Shown here piece by piece: positions 11,203-20,137 of a DNA stretch of 64,000 nucleotides. The stretch comes from Deinandra increscens subsp. villosa. Its lineage: Eukaryota > Streptophyta > Magnoliopsida > Asterales > Asteraceae. The DNA lies in the NCBI GenBank assembly GCA_039602395.1, contig JBCNJP010000027.1, positions 113,376,354-113,440,353 on the forward strand. The letters are read 5' to 3'. The notes beneath the pieces are model-generated. The model had not been told where the DNA came from. It ran no database searches and saw nothing but the letters and a program-made list of their open reading frames with translations. The translations under genes and the position numbers were made by a program. Position 1 is the stretch's first letter. Every line of letters starts with the position of its first letter.

Positions 11203-14200
11203 TTACATAAAATATAACTTCAAGTGAATTGCATTCCAAGCTCTTGGGAGCAGCTCACCTTCCATAGTAACTAACCTGTATGCTCCTTTTCCAGCTTCTG
11301 AATCCACCAGGTAGGGTCCTTCCCATTTAGGCGCGAGTTTCCCATGTGCCGGATTGGTTGTATTTTGAAAAGCTTTCCTGAGTACCAGATCTCCTACTTG
11401 AAATCTTCTGATCCTGAGATTCCTGTTATAAGACTTGGCTATCTTTTGCTGGTATGCTGCCATCCTAAATTTTGCGAGGTCTCTGATTTCTTCAATTGTT
11501 TCAAGATCTTCAAGGAGCTCTTGTTTGTTTGCTTCAAAATCCTGGTGGCTTGTTCTGGCAGTTGGCATCACCATCTCAGTAGGAATTACAGCTTCGGATC
11601 CAAACACTAAGGAAAATGGTGTTCGACCAGTAGCATTCTTGGAGGTCGTTCTGTCAGCCCATAATACGAAAGGTAGCTCTTCAGCCCACTTTCCTTTCTT
11701 GTCTCCTAGCTTCTTCTTGAGGTTATTGATGATAATCTTATTGCTCGATTCTGCCTGGCCATTAGCTTGTGGATGTATGGGAGTTGAAGTTACCATCTTG
11801 ATGCCCCATGCCTCACAAAAACTAGTTGTTCTTTTGCCAATAAACTGAGATCCATTGTCGCACACTATTTCTGATGGAATTCCAAATCTTGTCAAGATAT
11901 TCCTTTTGATAAAGGAAATTACTTCCTTTTCTCTAACTTGAACAAAAGCTTCGGCTTCAATCCATTTAGAAAAGTAGTCCGTCATAGCCAGCATGAAGAC
12001 TTTTCCTCCAGGTGCTACAGGCAGCTTACCAACTATATCCATTCCCCATTTCATGAACGGCCATGGAGATGATATTGAATGGAGCGGCTCAGCAGGCTGA
12101 TGGAGGATGTTGCCGTGCCGCTGACATGCATCACACTTTTGAACAAAGGCCATAGCATCCTTCTTCATGGTGGGCCAGTAGTATCCTGTTCTTAATACTT
12201 TTGAATATAGTGATCTGTCCCCAGTGTGATTGCCACAATCACCTTCATGAATATCCTGAAGTACCGCATGTGCTTCAGGCTGCTCGAGGCATCTCAAGTA
12301 TGGTCCTGCAAGAGATTTCTTGTATAAGATACCATTTATTATTGAATATGGAATTACCTTTGTTCGGAAGAGTCTGGAGTTCTCGTTTTTTGGGATTTCT
12401 CCTTCTTGGATAAATCTCCTAATAGGGTAAGTCCAGGATTCTTGAGGATCCTGGGAGTCTGTCATTTCTTGATCTTTATCTGTTGTAACATCATTAACTT
12501 CTTGTTCTTCAATTGCTGGTGTCAGGATGTGAGTTATGGGAATCTTGACACCTTCTGGGATCCTTAAAGATGATGCTAAATTTGCCAAAGCATCAGCTTC
12601 TGCGTTTTCTTCTCTGGGTACCTGTGATATGCTGCAATTTTCAAAAGATAATGCTAATTGTTTTACAAGGTCCAGATATTTGGTTAGCCTTTCGCCTTTC
12701 ACTGCATAGGATCCATTAAATTGGTTAGTTAATAACAAGGAGTCAATAAAAACTTGAATGTGTTGGATACCCATATCTTTAGCGAGTTGTAATCCCGCAA
12801 TTAAAGCTTCGTATTCGGCTTCATTATTAGTAGCCTTGAATTCACAGTGGATAGATAGAGGGATAATGTCCCCCTGTGGCGATTTCAGTAGCGCACCCAA
12901 TCCTGTACCTCTAACATTAGATGCTCCATCTGTATACAAGACCCAGCTGCCTGAAGCTTCTTCGAGCTGCTTGACTTCTAGTTCAACTTCTGGCAGTATG
13001 TCGCTGCTGAAATCAGCCACAAAGTCTGCTAAGGCTTGTGACTTGATCGCTGTTCTTGGTTCATATATGATTTCATAGGCACTTAATTTAACTGCCCATT
13101 TCGCCATTCTTCCAGACATCTCTGGCTTTCTTAAAACACACTTAATAGGATAGTTAGTTTTCACATAAATAACATGAGTTTCAAAATAATGTCTTAACTT
13201 TTGAGAAGCCGTGACAAGGGCTAAAATCAATTTTTCTAAATAAGAATACCTGGTTTCAGCATCTAGCAATGTTTTGCTTACATAGTATACTGGATGTTGC
13301 TGCCCCTCATGATCCTTCACAAGCACAGCACTTACCGAGCTGCCTGAAACCGCTAGATAAAGAGACAGTGGCTCGCCTTTAACTGGTTGCATCAGAAGCG
13401 GGGCGGATGACAAATATTCTTTCAAAGAGTTCAGAGCTGCTTCATGCTTCTCACCCCATTCGAACTTTTTGTTTTTCTTCAGTATGTCATAGAATTCTTT
13501 GCTCTTTTCGGAAGATCTTGATATGAATCTGTTAAGTGCTGCTACTCTTCCAGTCAGTCTTTGAACTTCTTTAACATTTGTTGGAGACTTCAAGTTTATA
13601 ATAGCTTGTATCTGCTCAGGGCTGGCTTCTATTCCTCTTTCAGTAACCATGAAGCCCAAGAATTTGCCGGCTCTTACTCCGAAATGGCACTTGGAAGGAT
13701 TCAATTTCATGTTGAACTGGTCCAGGATATCAAATGCGGCTTCAAGATCTTTGGGATGATCTTCTGCTTTCTTCGATTTCACCACCATATCATCTATGTA
13801 TACTTCCATGGTGTCCCCCAGCTTGTCTTTAAACATCATGTTGACTAGCCTTTGGTATGTAGCACCTGCATTTCGTAAACCAAAAGGCATTGCAATATAA
13901 CAATAAATACCTGTGGGAGTCATGAAGGCCGTGTCTTCCTGATCTGATGGTTCCATTTGAATTTGTTGAAAGCCCGAAGATGCATCCATAAAAGTCAACA
14001 TCTCGTGCCCGGCAGTCGCGTCCACCATAGAATCAATATGTGGTAGAGGGAATGGGTCTTTTGGACAGGCCTTGTTTAGGTCTGTGTAGTCTACACATAC
14101 CCTCCACTTACCATTCTTCTTTTGGACTACCACCACATTAGCCAACCAGCGAGGATACTTAACTTCTCTGATCATCTTTGAATTGAGCAGCCTGTCAACT

Positions 14201-14475
14201 TCCTCTTGGATTATGACGTTTCTCTCAGGAGCGAACTTCCTTCTCTTCTGATGTATTGGCCTGAAAGATTCATCTATACCAAGTTTATGAGTAATAATAT
14301 CTTTAGATATACCTGTCATGTCTTCATGTTTCCATGCAAATGTTGTGACTCTGGACTTTAAGAGGCTCACGAGCTGCTCCTCAGTATCCTCAGGAATATT
14401 TGTTCCTACCAGCACTTTGATTTCAGGATCTTCAGGATTGAGTTGAATTTCTTTGGTCTCCAATTCCTTTGCCAT
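11203..14475 (-). CDS. pol: Tat-lineage pol: RT, RNase H, archaeal-type RNase H, integrase
   Basis: The frame is open for 1090 codons from ATG 14475, and for a further ten codons back to the gag stop. Reverse transcriptase covers about residues 85-300, with YIDDM at 226-230. A gypsy RNase H follows (about 365-490), but its first catalytic Asp is lost (LYLAVSGSS near 372-380). A second RNase H (about 508-640) keeps D516, E554, D578 and D628. Integrase has the zinc ligands H743, H750, C781 and C784 and the catalytic D813, D873 and E909. The protein ends HLKLYFM. It copies the RNA into DNA and inserts it. The ATG is not conserved in the older copy, so pol is more likely made as a gag-pol fusion by readthrough. 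There are no lesions. Confidence 0.96.
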   Translation of the reverse strand: MAKELETKEIQLNPEDPEIKVLVGTNIPEDTEEQLVSLLKSRVTTFAWKHEDMTGISKDIITHKLGIDESFRPIHQKRRKFAPERNVIIQEEVDRLLNSKMIREVKYPRWLANVVVVQKKNGKWRVCVDYTDLNKACPKDPFPLPHIDSMVDATAGHEMLTFMDASSGFQQIQMEPSDQEDTAFMTPTGIYCYIAMPFGLRNAGATYQRLVNMMFKDKLGDTMEVYIDDMVVKSKKAEDHPKDLEAAFDILDQFNMKLNPSKCHFGVRAGKFLGFMVTERGIEASPEQIQAIINLKSPTNVKEVQRLTGRVAALNRFISRSSEKSKEFYDILKKNKKFEWGEKHEAALNSLKEYLSSAPLLMQPVKGEPLSLYLAVSGSSVSAVLVKDHEGQQHPVYYVSKTLLDAETRYSYLEKLILALVTASQKLRHYFETHVIYVKTNYPIKCVLRKPEMSGRMAKWAVKLSAYEIIYEPRTAIKSQALADFVADFSSDILPEVELEVKQLEEASGSWVLYTDGASNVRGTGLGALLKSPQGDIIPLSIHCEFKATNNEAEYEALIAGLQLAKDMGIQHIQVFIDSLLLTNQFNGSYAVKGERLTKYLDLVKQLALSFENCSISQVPREENAEADALANLASSLRIPEGVKIPITHILTPAIEEQEVNDVTTDKDQEMTDSQDPQESWTYPIRRFIQEGEIPKNENSRLFRTKVIPYSIINGILYKKSLAGPYLRCLEQPEAHAVLQDIHEGDCGNHTGDRSLYSKVLRTGYYWPTMKKDAMAFVQKCDACQRHGNILHQPAEPLHSISSPWPFMKWGMDIVGKLPVAPGGKVFMLAMTDYFSKWIEAEAFVQVREKEVISFIKRNILTRFGIPSEIVCDNGSQFIGKRTTSFCEAWGIKMVTSTPIHPQANGQAESSNKIIINNLKKKLGDKKGKWAEELPFVLWADRTTSKNATGRTPFSLVFGSEAVIPTEMVMPTARTSHQDFEANKQELLEDLETIEEIRDLAKFRMAAYQQKIAKSYNRNLRIRRFQVGDLVLRKAFQNTTNPAHGKLAPKWEGPYLVDSEAGKGAYRLVTMEGELLPRAWNAIHLKLYFM

Positions 14476-14499
14476 CTGAACTCTTCGTGCTGGTTTCTT

Positions 14500-14508
14500 T
14501 AATTGCTA
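14500..14508 (-). promoter_or_regulatory. Leaky-stop (readthrough) context in young Tat element
   Basis: On the minus strand gag-protease ends in TAG (14506-14508), followed at once by CAATTA: the UAG-CAA-UUA tobamovirus-type readthrough context. The reading frame is unchanged across the stop and open on both sides. The ten codons between the stop and the first pol ATG are also open and alignable with the older copy (QLKKPARRVQ versus QLQKKAPEVQ). This argues that the segment is translated. Confidence 0.75.
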
Positions 14509-17214
14509 TGCTGGCCTTGACTTGATAGTGTTCTTCATAGCAGAAGTGTAGCAGTCTTTGGCTTCTTGTTGATCACTTAGTATTCTTACAACTCCCCAAG
14601 GTGTGGGAAGCTTCACACATTGATGATAGGTAGATGGAACTGCTTTCATGTCATGGATCCATGGCCTTCCCAAGATTACATTGCAACAAGGCAGGGAATC
14701 AATAACGCAGAATTTCTGCATGGAATTGACCCCTTCTACGTAAATGGGAAGTCTGATGTCTCCAACCGTATGCTTGGTTTCTCCGCTAAATCCTACTAAT
14801 ACTGAGGATCTTGGAATTATCTCTTCTTCGGGAATGCTCATCTTCTTAAGCACGTCCAATTGAATAATGTTGACTGAGCTGCCATTGTCTATCAGGATCC
14901 TGCGAACATAATGGTTAGCAATACATAATGTAATTACCAGACTGTCATGATGAGGATCCTGGATGTCCTGCTTATCAGTTTCGTCAAAAGAAATGACTTT
15001 GTCTTCAGTCAATATTGCATTCTTCTTTGGTCGACTGCCTTGATCCATTTTGGCCTCCTTGGCATGTCTTTTTGCTGATGAGAAAGAGGCCCCACCTATG
15101 TCAGATCCTCCAGAGATGAAGTTGATCACCTTTGCATCTGCTGGTGGCGACTGAGCTCTTTTGGGCAGCTCAGCAGCTTCTTGAGTTTTGCTTCTCTTTC
15201 TACCGAACAGTTCCTTGAGATGCCCCTTGCTGAGCAGGTAACTGATCTCTTTCCGAAGGGCTATGCAATCATCTGTTAAGTGCCCAAAGTCTTCGTGGTA
15301 GGCACACCATTTAGACTTATCTTTCCATGATCCTTGTTTATCCGATTTTCTTGGCCACCTGGCTTTATCACCTAGATCCTGCAAGGCACATAACAAACCA
15401 CTTGTGTCAACCGAAAAGCAATAATCAGATACCTTTGGGAAGTTCTCTTCGTCGTCCTCCTCTTCCACTTCGTTGACCCTTGGATTATCATTACGATAAT
15501 AGGGTTTGTTTCTTTGTTGTTTCCCGGGAGAGTTTGTCCTTCTGCCCGACGTTTCTTCACCTCTTTTTTGGATCTTCTTATCGTCTTCTAACCTGATGAA
15601 CCTCAGTGCCCTTGTTCTGACCTCATCAAGGTTCCTGCAAGGAGTCATAACCAAATCATCATAAAATCGGGAATCCCCTCTAATCCCCATTTTGAAGGCT
15701 TCTACAGCAGCTGCCATATCCAAGTTAGGGATATCTAGAGCTTCTCGACCAAATCTGGCCACGTAATCCCTTAGCGATTCACTGGGTTTCTGAACTATCC
15801 TGTACAAATCACCAGTGAGCTTCTCAAAGCTCCTGCTGCAAGAAAACTGGTTATTAAACAAGTTAACCAAGTGGGGAAAAGAAGTAATAGTGTTAGGAGG
15901 GATACTGAGTAGCCATTTCAAGGCTGGTCCTGTCAGTGTTGAACCAAATCCCTTGCATAAGCAAGCTTCTTTGATGTTTGCAGGAATGGGGTTGATCTCC
16001 ATTCGCTCCCTGTATTGTGCCACGTGCTCCTCAGGATCTGTGGTTCCATCGTAGAGTTTCATGTTGGGGGTCTGAAATCTTTTCGGTATCTCTACGTCAC
16101 AGATGGGCCATGCAAATCTGGATATCCTGTGGCTGCCCGCTGGCACTTCGGGAATTGGGCGAATAACACCAGGAACACTTGAGATCATGTCTTTCAATCT
16201 CTGAAGTTCCCTGGCGATGACGGGGTCAATACCTGCATCCTGCACAATTCCTTGGTTAGGGTTAGTATAATAATTATCTAAGTTGTTACCAGCCCTGGAA
16301 GTTTGTAGAGGGATTTGAGGTCCATATCCAGTATCTCTAATGACGGTTGGCTCAGTCATAGTCTCCACTTGCATGGGGATGAAGTCTCCCTCATGCATCT
16401 CCTGAGATGAACCTGGGAATGTACCTGCAGAGACAGTAGGGTTAGAAAATAAGGATCCTTGAGGATCCTGAGCTGCTCGGAAGCGGCTTCGATATGGTTG
16501 GAATGGCTGAGATGAGGATCCCTGTGGCATCTGTGGAGTAGGCATTGCTGATTGCTGACTCCAAGGCTCATGTAGGTTTGCTGCCGCGAATTGTTGTGGT
16601 CGAGATGCGGATTGATGCATCGAGACTGCTGGCACCCGATGGTTTAAAAATCCGGCTGGTTGCTGACTTGAGCATCTCGGCGGCTGCTGACTTCCATATT
16701 CGCTGTAGTAAGATTCTGGGGGTTGCTCAGAGTAGAACCCAGAGTATTCCAGATCCATCATCCTGGAAGTCTTCTGATGCTGAGTGCCTGAGGATCCTGC
16801 AGTGGTAACTGTTGCAATACCTGACTTTTGAACAGTAGAGGGATTTACTTTCAGTTTCGGCTGCTCCGATATTTCCGGAGAGTTGAACCCGAATGATTTT
16901 GGGATCAAAGGGCTGATTTCCTCTACTGGTTTCTTAGATTTCTTCAATTCCATGATCTCCTTCATCATTCTCTCGTTGGTTTTGGTTTGTTCATCCGCAT
17001 GGGCCTTCATTTGCCTGATCAAAACATAGAGATCATTATTAGAAATAGTAGAGTCAGTGGACGTACCTTGAGATCCAGTAAAAGTGGGGTATTCCACTCT
17101 TTTAGCATTAGTATCAGCTACTTTCTTCATCATTGGGGGAAGACCAGCATTGACGATCGGTTTAGTGGATGAAGCGGATTTCGAAGTAATCTTTTGTTGG
17201 CCCGACATTTTCAA
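14506..17214 (-). CDS. gag: Tat-lineage gag with aspartic protease
   Basis: This is an intact 902-aa ORF on the minus strand. Residues 1-340 are a low-complexity Ser/Pro/Gln-rich leader with a Lys/Glu helix near 75-98. The retrotransposon gag domain lies at about 365-545 (IPKRFQTPNMKLYDGTTDPE onward). A zinc-knuckle variant C637-x2-H640-x4-H645-x4-C650 follows, and then the protease with LIDNGSSVN at 774-782. DNG in place of DSG/DTG occurs in both Tat copies, so it is a feature of the family and not damage. The protein assembles the virus-like particle in the cytoplasm and cleaves the polyprotein. The ATG is the first in the frame after the PBS leader. A second in-frame ATG lies two codons later. 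Confidence 0.95.
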   Translation of the reverse strand: MKMSGQQKITSKSASSTKPIVNAGLPPMMKKVADTNAKRVEYPTFTGSQGTSTDSTISNNDLYVLIRQMKAHADEQTKTNERMMKEIMELKKSKKPVEEISPLIPKSFGFNSPEISEQPKLKVNPSTVQKSGIATVTTAGSSGTQHQKTSRMMDLEYSGFYSEQPPESYYSEYGSQQPPRCSSQQPAGFLNHRVPAVSMHQSASRPQQFAAANLHEPWSQQSAMPTPQMPQGSSSQPFQPYRSRFRAAQDPQGSLFSNPTVSAGTFPGSSQEMHEGDFIPMQVETMTEPTVIRDTGYGPQIPLQTSRAGNNLDNYYTNPNQGIVQDAGIDPVIARELQRLKDMISSVPGVIRPIPEVPAGSHRISRFAWPICDVEIPKRFQTPNMKLYDGTTDPEEHVAQYRERMEINPIPANIKEACLCKGFGSTLTGPALKWLLSIPPNTITSFPHLVNLFNNQFSCSRSFEKLTGDLYRIVQKPSESLRDYVARFGREALDIPNLDMAAAVEAFKMGIRGDSRFYDDLVMTPCRNLDEVRTRALRFIRLEDDKKIQKRGEETSGRRTNSPGKQQRNKPYYRNDNPRVNEVEEEDDEENFPKVSDYCFSVDTSGLLCALQDLGDKARWPRKSDKQGSWKDKSKWCAYHEDFGHLTDDCIALRKEISYLLSKGHLKELFGRKRSKTQEAAELPKRAQSPPADAKVINFISGGSDIGGASFSSAKRHAKEAKMDQGSRPKKNAILTEDKVISFDETDKQDIQDPHHDSLVITLCIANHYVRRILIDNGSSVNIIQLDVLKKMSIPEEEIIPRSSVLVGFSGETKHTVGDIRLPIYVEGVNSMQKFCVIDSLPCCNVILGRPWIHDMKAVPSTYHQCVKLPTPWGVVRILSDQQEAKDCYTSAMKNTIKSRPA

Positions 17215-17267
17215 GAATTGGTTATGGGAAGAAGATCAAGGCTTTTAGCTGAATTCAAACACCGTTT

Positions 17268-17285
17268 GCCCCACGGTGGGCGCCA
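17268..17285 (-). other. Primer binding site of young Tat element
   Basis: On the minus strand TGGCGCCCACCGTGGGGC lies 3 nt inside the upstream LTR. It starts with TGG as expected for pairing with a tRNA CCA end, and it differs by one base from the site in the older element. Confidence 0.78.
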
Positions 17286-17288
17286 AAT

Positions 17289-18125
17289 TGTTTTGGTCAA
17301 AAACTGCCTAAGCAATTAGTTGATCAAACTTTGTATGTGAGGTAGCGTGTTTGATGTAAATAAGGATGAAAATGTAAGTTTGGAGCTTGACACGAGGATG
17401 TAACGAGGGAAAATCCAGGAATCCTTGAGTATCCTCAAGGAGCCTAGCAAAAAACCTCGGGGGCCGGTTCAAAGTACCTGCCTCCTAAAACTTTTATATG
17501 AAAGAATGTTTTGAGTACAAAGTAAATGAGCTCGTAATCTAAGTGTTGCAGAGAATCATAATCGTAAAAGTGTGTAAAGAAAAAGGTCTGTTGTGTGTGT
17601 CCTAGAGCTCAGTTTAAATAGTCAAAAATACATTAACTAACTAGGCTAAAAACTAGGGATTGAGTCTTCAAGTCTTTGTGAACGTTGGAGTCAGTTACAA
17701 CACGTCCCATAAAGCCTTGACCGAGTCTTCAGCCATCATTTACACGTCCCTTAATACCTGCAATCAATTAAGACACGTGGACAATTGTAACGGTTAAATC
17801 GATAACTGTAGTTCAGGATCCTTTGAGCTTCTGGCGAGCATCCTGAAATAATATAACCAACTGTCCTATATTTTAGGTATTCTCCCAACTAAGCCAATAT
17901 GAACGTTGTGGACCACTTAGTCCACGTTCTCTATCATTTGTCCGAGTCTTTAGGCTTGTCTACACGTCTCTTTGACCCTGCAATTAATAAGACACATGGG
18001 AAAAACAAACGGGTTAGTTGATAACTGTAATTCCGAGATGCTCGAACCTGCCAGGATCCTAAACTTGCGTAAGGATACCAAACCATTTGAGCTGCCGCCA
18101 GGATCCCGGATTATCAGCCCTAACA
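17289..18125 (-). repeat. 5' LTR of young Tat element
   Basis: This 837-bp LTR drives the minus-strand transcript. A TATA-like CTATTTAAA lies on the minus strand at 17614-17622. It ends at 18125, next to the target duplication CCAGT. Confidence 0.97.
17614..17622 (-). promoter_or_regulatory. TATA-like box of young Tat LTR
   Basis: CTATTTAAA on the minus strand lies in the downstream third of the LTR, ahead of the gag leader. It is the best core-promoter candidate in this LTR; there is no direct evidence of use. Confidence 0.4.
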
Positions 18126-19106
18126 CCAGTTTTGTCATTGTGTGCAGGCTTAGAAGCTTGTTGCCAGTCTCCGCGGGGCTCAGACCATCAAAGCTTTCCA
18201 GGAACACAGTGCCCTCAGAACCCTTCCTCATCTTGCTGGAGGAAGCTGCTTTAGCCCTGGGTGTAGGAGGTAGGACGCTGGTCAGGGGCTCAGGCTTCTC
18301 TTCCTTCATCTCCAGGTAAGAGGTCAGGTCGTCCAGGGAGAATCCAGTTGCAGGCTTGGGAGCTGTTAGTTTGAAGTAGAGAAAGTAGTCAGGATTGGGA
18401 AGCCTAATTCAAAACGCGTATTCGAGAAGCTCAAACACTTACCAGACATAACGGCTTCTGAGTGGTCGATTGAGAAGCTTTGTTTGCTGTTGGCACTCTC
18501 GATGGCAAAGGTCATGTCAGCAGGTGGGATTTCCAGGAAAGTGGCAGTTCTCTCCACAGCTTCTTCGGTTACTTCAACAAGATCAGAAAACTTTCTTTTC
18601 CAATCATGGTCATTGTGTGACGCCAGAGGAATCAATTGGGAGTAGGAAGAGCGAGCTTGAAGAAAAAAGCGACTGAACCCATGGGTTCTCAGGTTGTAAG
18701 CGGTACAAACTTCAGGAATTCCCATCTCATGCTTCCGGGAATTGTTCAGGTTGTCAAGCAAAAACAGAATCCTCCACACCATCGGCATTGTTTGGGAGTA
18801 ACAGAGGCTGGTGATTTTGAAGAACTCGTTTACGATGGCCGGAAAGGGGTAGGACATCCCAAGCAAGAAAGGGTAATAGAGAAAACAGACCCAGGTGTTG
18901 GACATGCAATCGGCCTTTAATCGGGAGTCGAAACGCCGAATGATGGCCGACGACGGAAAAAGACCGGATTCCTTTAACTGACGGATGTCGTTGTCGGAAA
19001 AGTTGCAGGTTTCTTCTTCATTGAAGGGGAGAATCCCCTGATCAACGAAATCCTCAATGCCTAACGAGGAAGAAGGAGTGGCGGAATGGGTATTCTTCTT
19101 CGCCAT
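18126..19106 (-). pseudogene. Antisense gene of older Tat element, exons 1 and 2 (Transposase_28-type)
   Basis: The minus-strand ATG at 19104-19106 (MAKKNTHSATPSSS) opens a frame whose core (SSAIIRRFDSRLKADCMSNT, then YYPFLLGMSYPFPAIVNEFF and MPMVWRILF) has the look of the Pfam 'putative gypsy type transposon' family (PF04195). Exon 1 ends at 18443 before GTAAGT. An 80-bp intron (18363-18442) ends CTAACAG. Exon 2 continues in frame (APKPATGFSLDDL) to CTG, where the young Tat element has inserted beside the next GTAAGT donor. Exon 3 is at 8392-8819. The gene runs opposite to gag-pol. Longer upstream reading in the same frame is possible but unlikely. It is silenced by the insertion and by lesions in exon 3. 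Confidence 0.7.
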
Positions 19107-19388
19107 GACCGGAATAAACAAAAAAGAAAAGATGCCGGAGAAGAAGAAGAAGAACTGACCTGCGATGACGAAGAAGCTCGAAAGGGTTTTTTGGGAGAAG
19201 ATGGTGAGATTGTAATCTCGGAATCTTGTATTTAAAGAAGAACTGATGATGGCTATCCCATCAATCAGACGCCGAAAAAAACGTCCCATCCAACCGTATT
19301 TACCGTGATGACGCCGTAAACCTCTCAAGTTAAACGAATCTCGCCAGCTGTTAATCTTATCCACAGGCAGCCGAGATTCGGGGGTAAT
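19107..19388. other. Promoter side of the antisense gene and polypurine tract
   Basis: This stretch lies upstream of the antisense ATG and next to the 3' LTR. The polypurine tract CGGGGGTAAT at 19380-19388 directly precedes the LTR, as expected for plus-strand DNA priming. A TATA-like run for the antisense gene may lie near 19228-19238 (TATTTAAAG on the plus strand reads CTTTAAATA on the minus). Confidence 0.5.
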
Positions 19389-20027
19389 TGTTAGGGGTCA
19401 ATTTCAGGATGCTTACAGAGAAGCTGCGTAATACTAGGAATCTCACTACGGTTTGGGAATCCCGTCCAGTCAGGTATCCTGAAATTTAATTATCGACTAA
19501 CCCTTATTTTTGCCATGTGCTTTATTCGTTTTCAGGGACGTTAAGGGACCTAACCAACTCCTGAAGACTCGGTCCACAACTAACTGGCACGTGGAGAAGT
19601 GGGTCGCGTCTCCCTCAACGGTCAAGAGAAGTGGAGAAAGAGGATCCCGGGAATCCCGGATAGTTAGTTAGTTGTTATTTGTTATATAAACGAGGACTCG
19701 ATCAATAGGAACACAGAAAACACTTTCATTAGCTTGCTTGCGAATACGAATCATTGTAACACTTAGCTCTGATCGATCAAACCTCCAACCCATTGTAACG
19801 AATTGCTTGATCATTAATAACAGTGACTTGGTGGCGGTTTTTCAGCCGGCACCCGAGGTTTTTATCCAGGATTCTTAGAGGCAACTCGAAGGATTCTGGA
19901 GTTTTCCTCGCTAAAATCCTTGTGTTATCATCCCAACTTGGATTACTTGCTCACTTGATAGTTAAGCACACTACCTCACAATCTAAGTTCGGAATACAGG
20001 ATTCCTAAGTGAATTTTTGACCAAAAC

Positions 20028-20028
<1 letters not shown>
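19389..20028 (+). repeat. 3' LTR of older Tat element
   Basis: 640 bp, beginning TGTTAGGGG and ending CCAAAACA, followed by the target duplication ATCAT at 20029-20033. Confidence 0.95.
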
Positions 20029-20060
<32 letters not shown>

Positions 20061-20137
20061 TGTGTAAGTTACTGAATTATTCCCACAGGGAATGCTGTAA
20101 GTTACTGAATTATTATAAATTGCTATAATATTCAAAT
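20029..20137. repeat. ATC microsatellite and short duplication at the insertion site
   Basis: About ten ATC triplets (20029-20060) continue the ATCATCAT before the 5' LTR, so the older Tat element landed in a microsatellite. A short direct duplication follows: TGTAAGTTACTGAATTATT occurs near 20060 and again near 20095. This is CACTA-remnant sequence. Confidence 0.7.

Larger units (their letters stand above)
8912..18125 (-). mobile_element. Ty3/gypsy LTR retrotransposon, Tat lineage (young, intact ORFs)
   Basis: This 9.2-kb element lies on the minus strand inside the older Tat element. Its LTRs are 837 bp each (17289-18125 upstream, 8912-9748 downstream), and the target duplication CCAGT lies at 8907-8911 and 18126-18130. 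I count one mismatch between the LTRs (AATCG versus AATCA near 9179 and 17556), so the insertion is very recent. It has a PBS (17268-17285), a 902-aa gag-protease, a leaky stop, a 1090-aa pol, a 3' region with tandem repeats and a polypurine tract next to 9748. Every part needed for autonomous movement is present and open. It lacks the antisense gene found in the older element. Confidence 0.97.
419..20028 (+). mobile_element. Ty3/gypsy LTR retrotransposon, Tat lineage (older, degraded copy)
   Basis: This is a complete element bounded by two 640-bp LTRs (419-1058 and 19389-20028) that begin TGTTAGGGG and end CCAAAACA. A 5-bp target duplication ATCAT lies at 414-418 and 20029-20033. The order inside is PBS, gag-protease, pol (RT, RNase H, second RNase H, integrase), a 3' region with an antisense gene, a polypurine tract (19380-19388) and the 3' LTR. 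The second, archaeal-type RNase H after the gypsy RNase H is the known hallmark of the Tat clade. The coding region is broken by two frameshifts and one stop. A younger Tat element (8912-18125) has inserted into it. The LTRs differ at eight positions by my count, so this copy is older than its guest. It inserted into an ATC microsatellite inside the CACTA remnant. Confidence 0.95.

Noticed and set aside
11344..13848. Several plus-strand ORFs of 70-137 aa opposite the young Tat pol
   Set aside because: They are antisense shadows of a strongly conserved coding frame, with no domain of their own.
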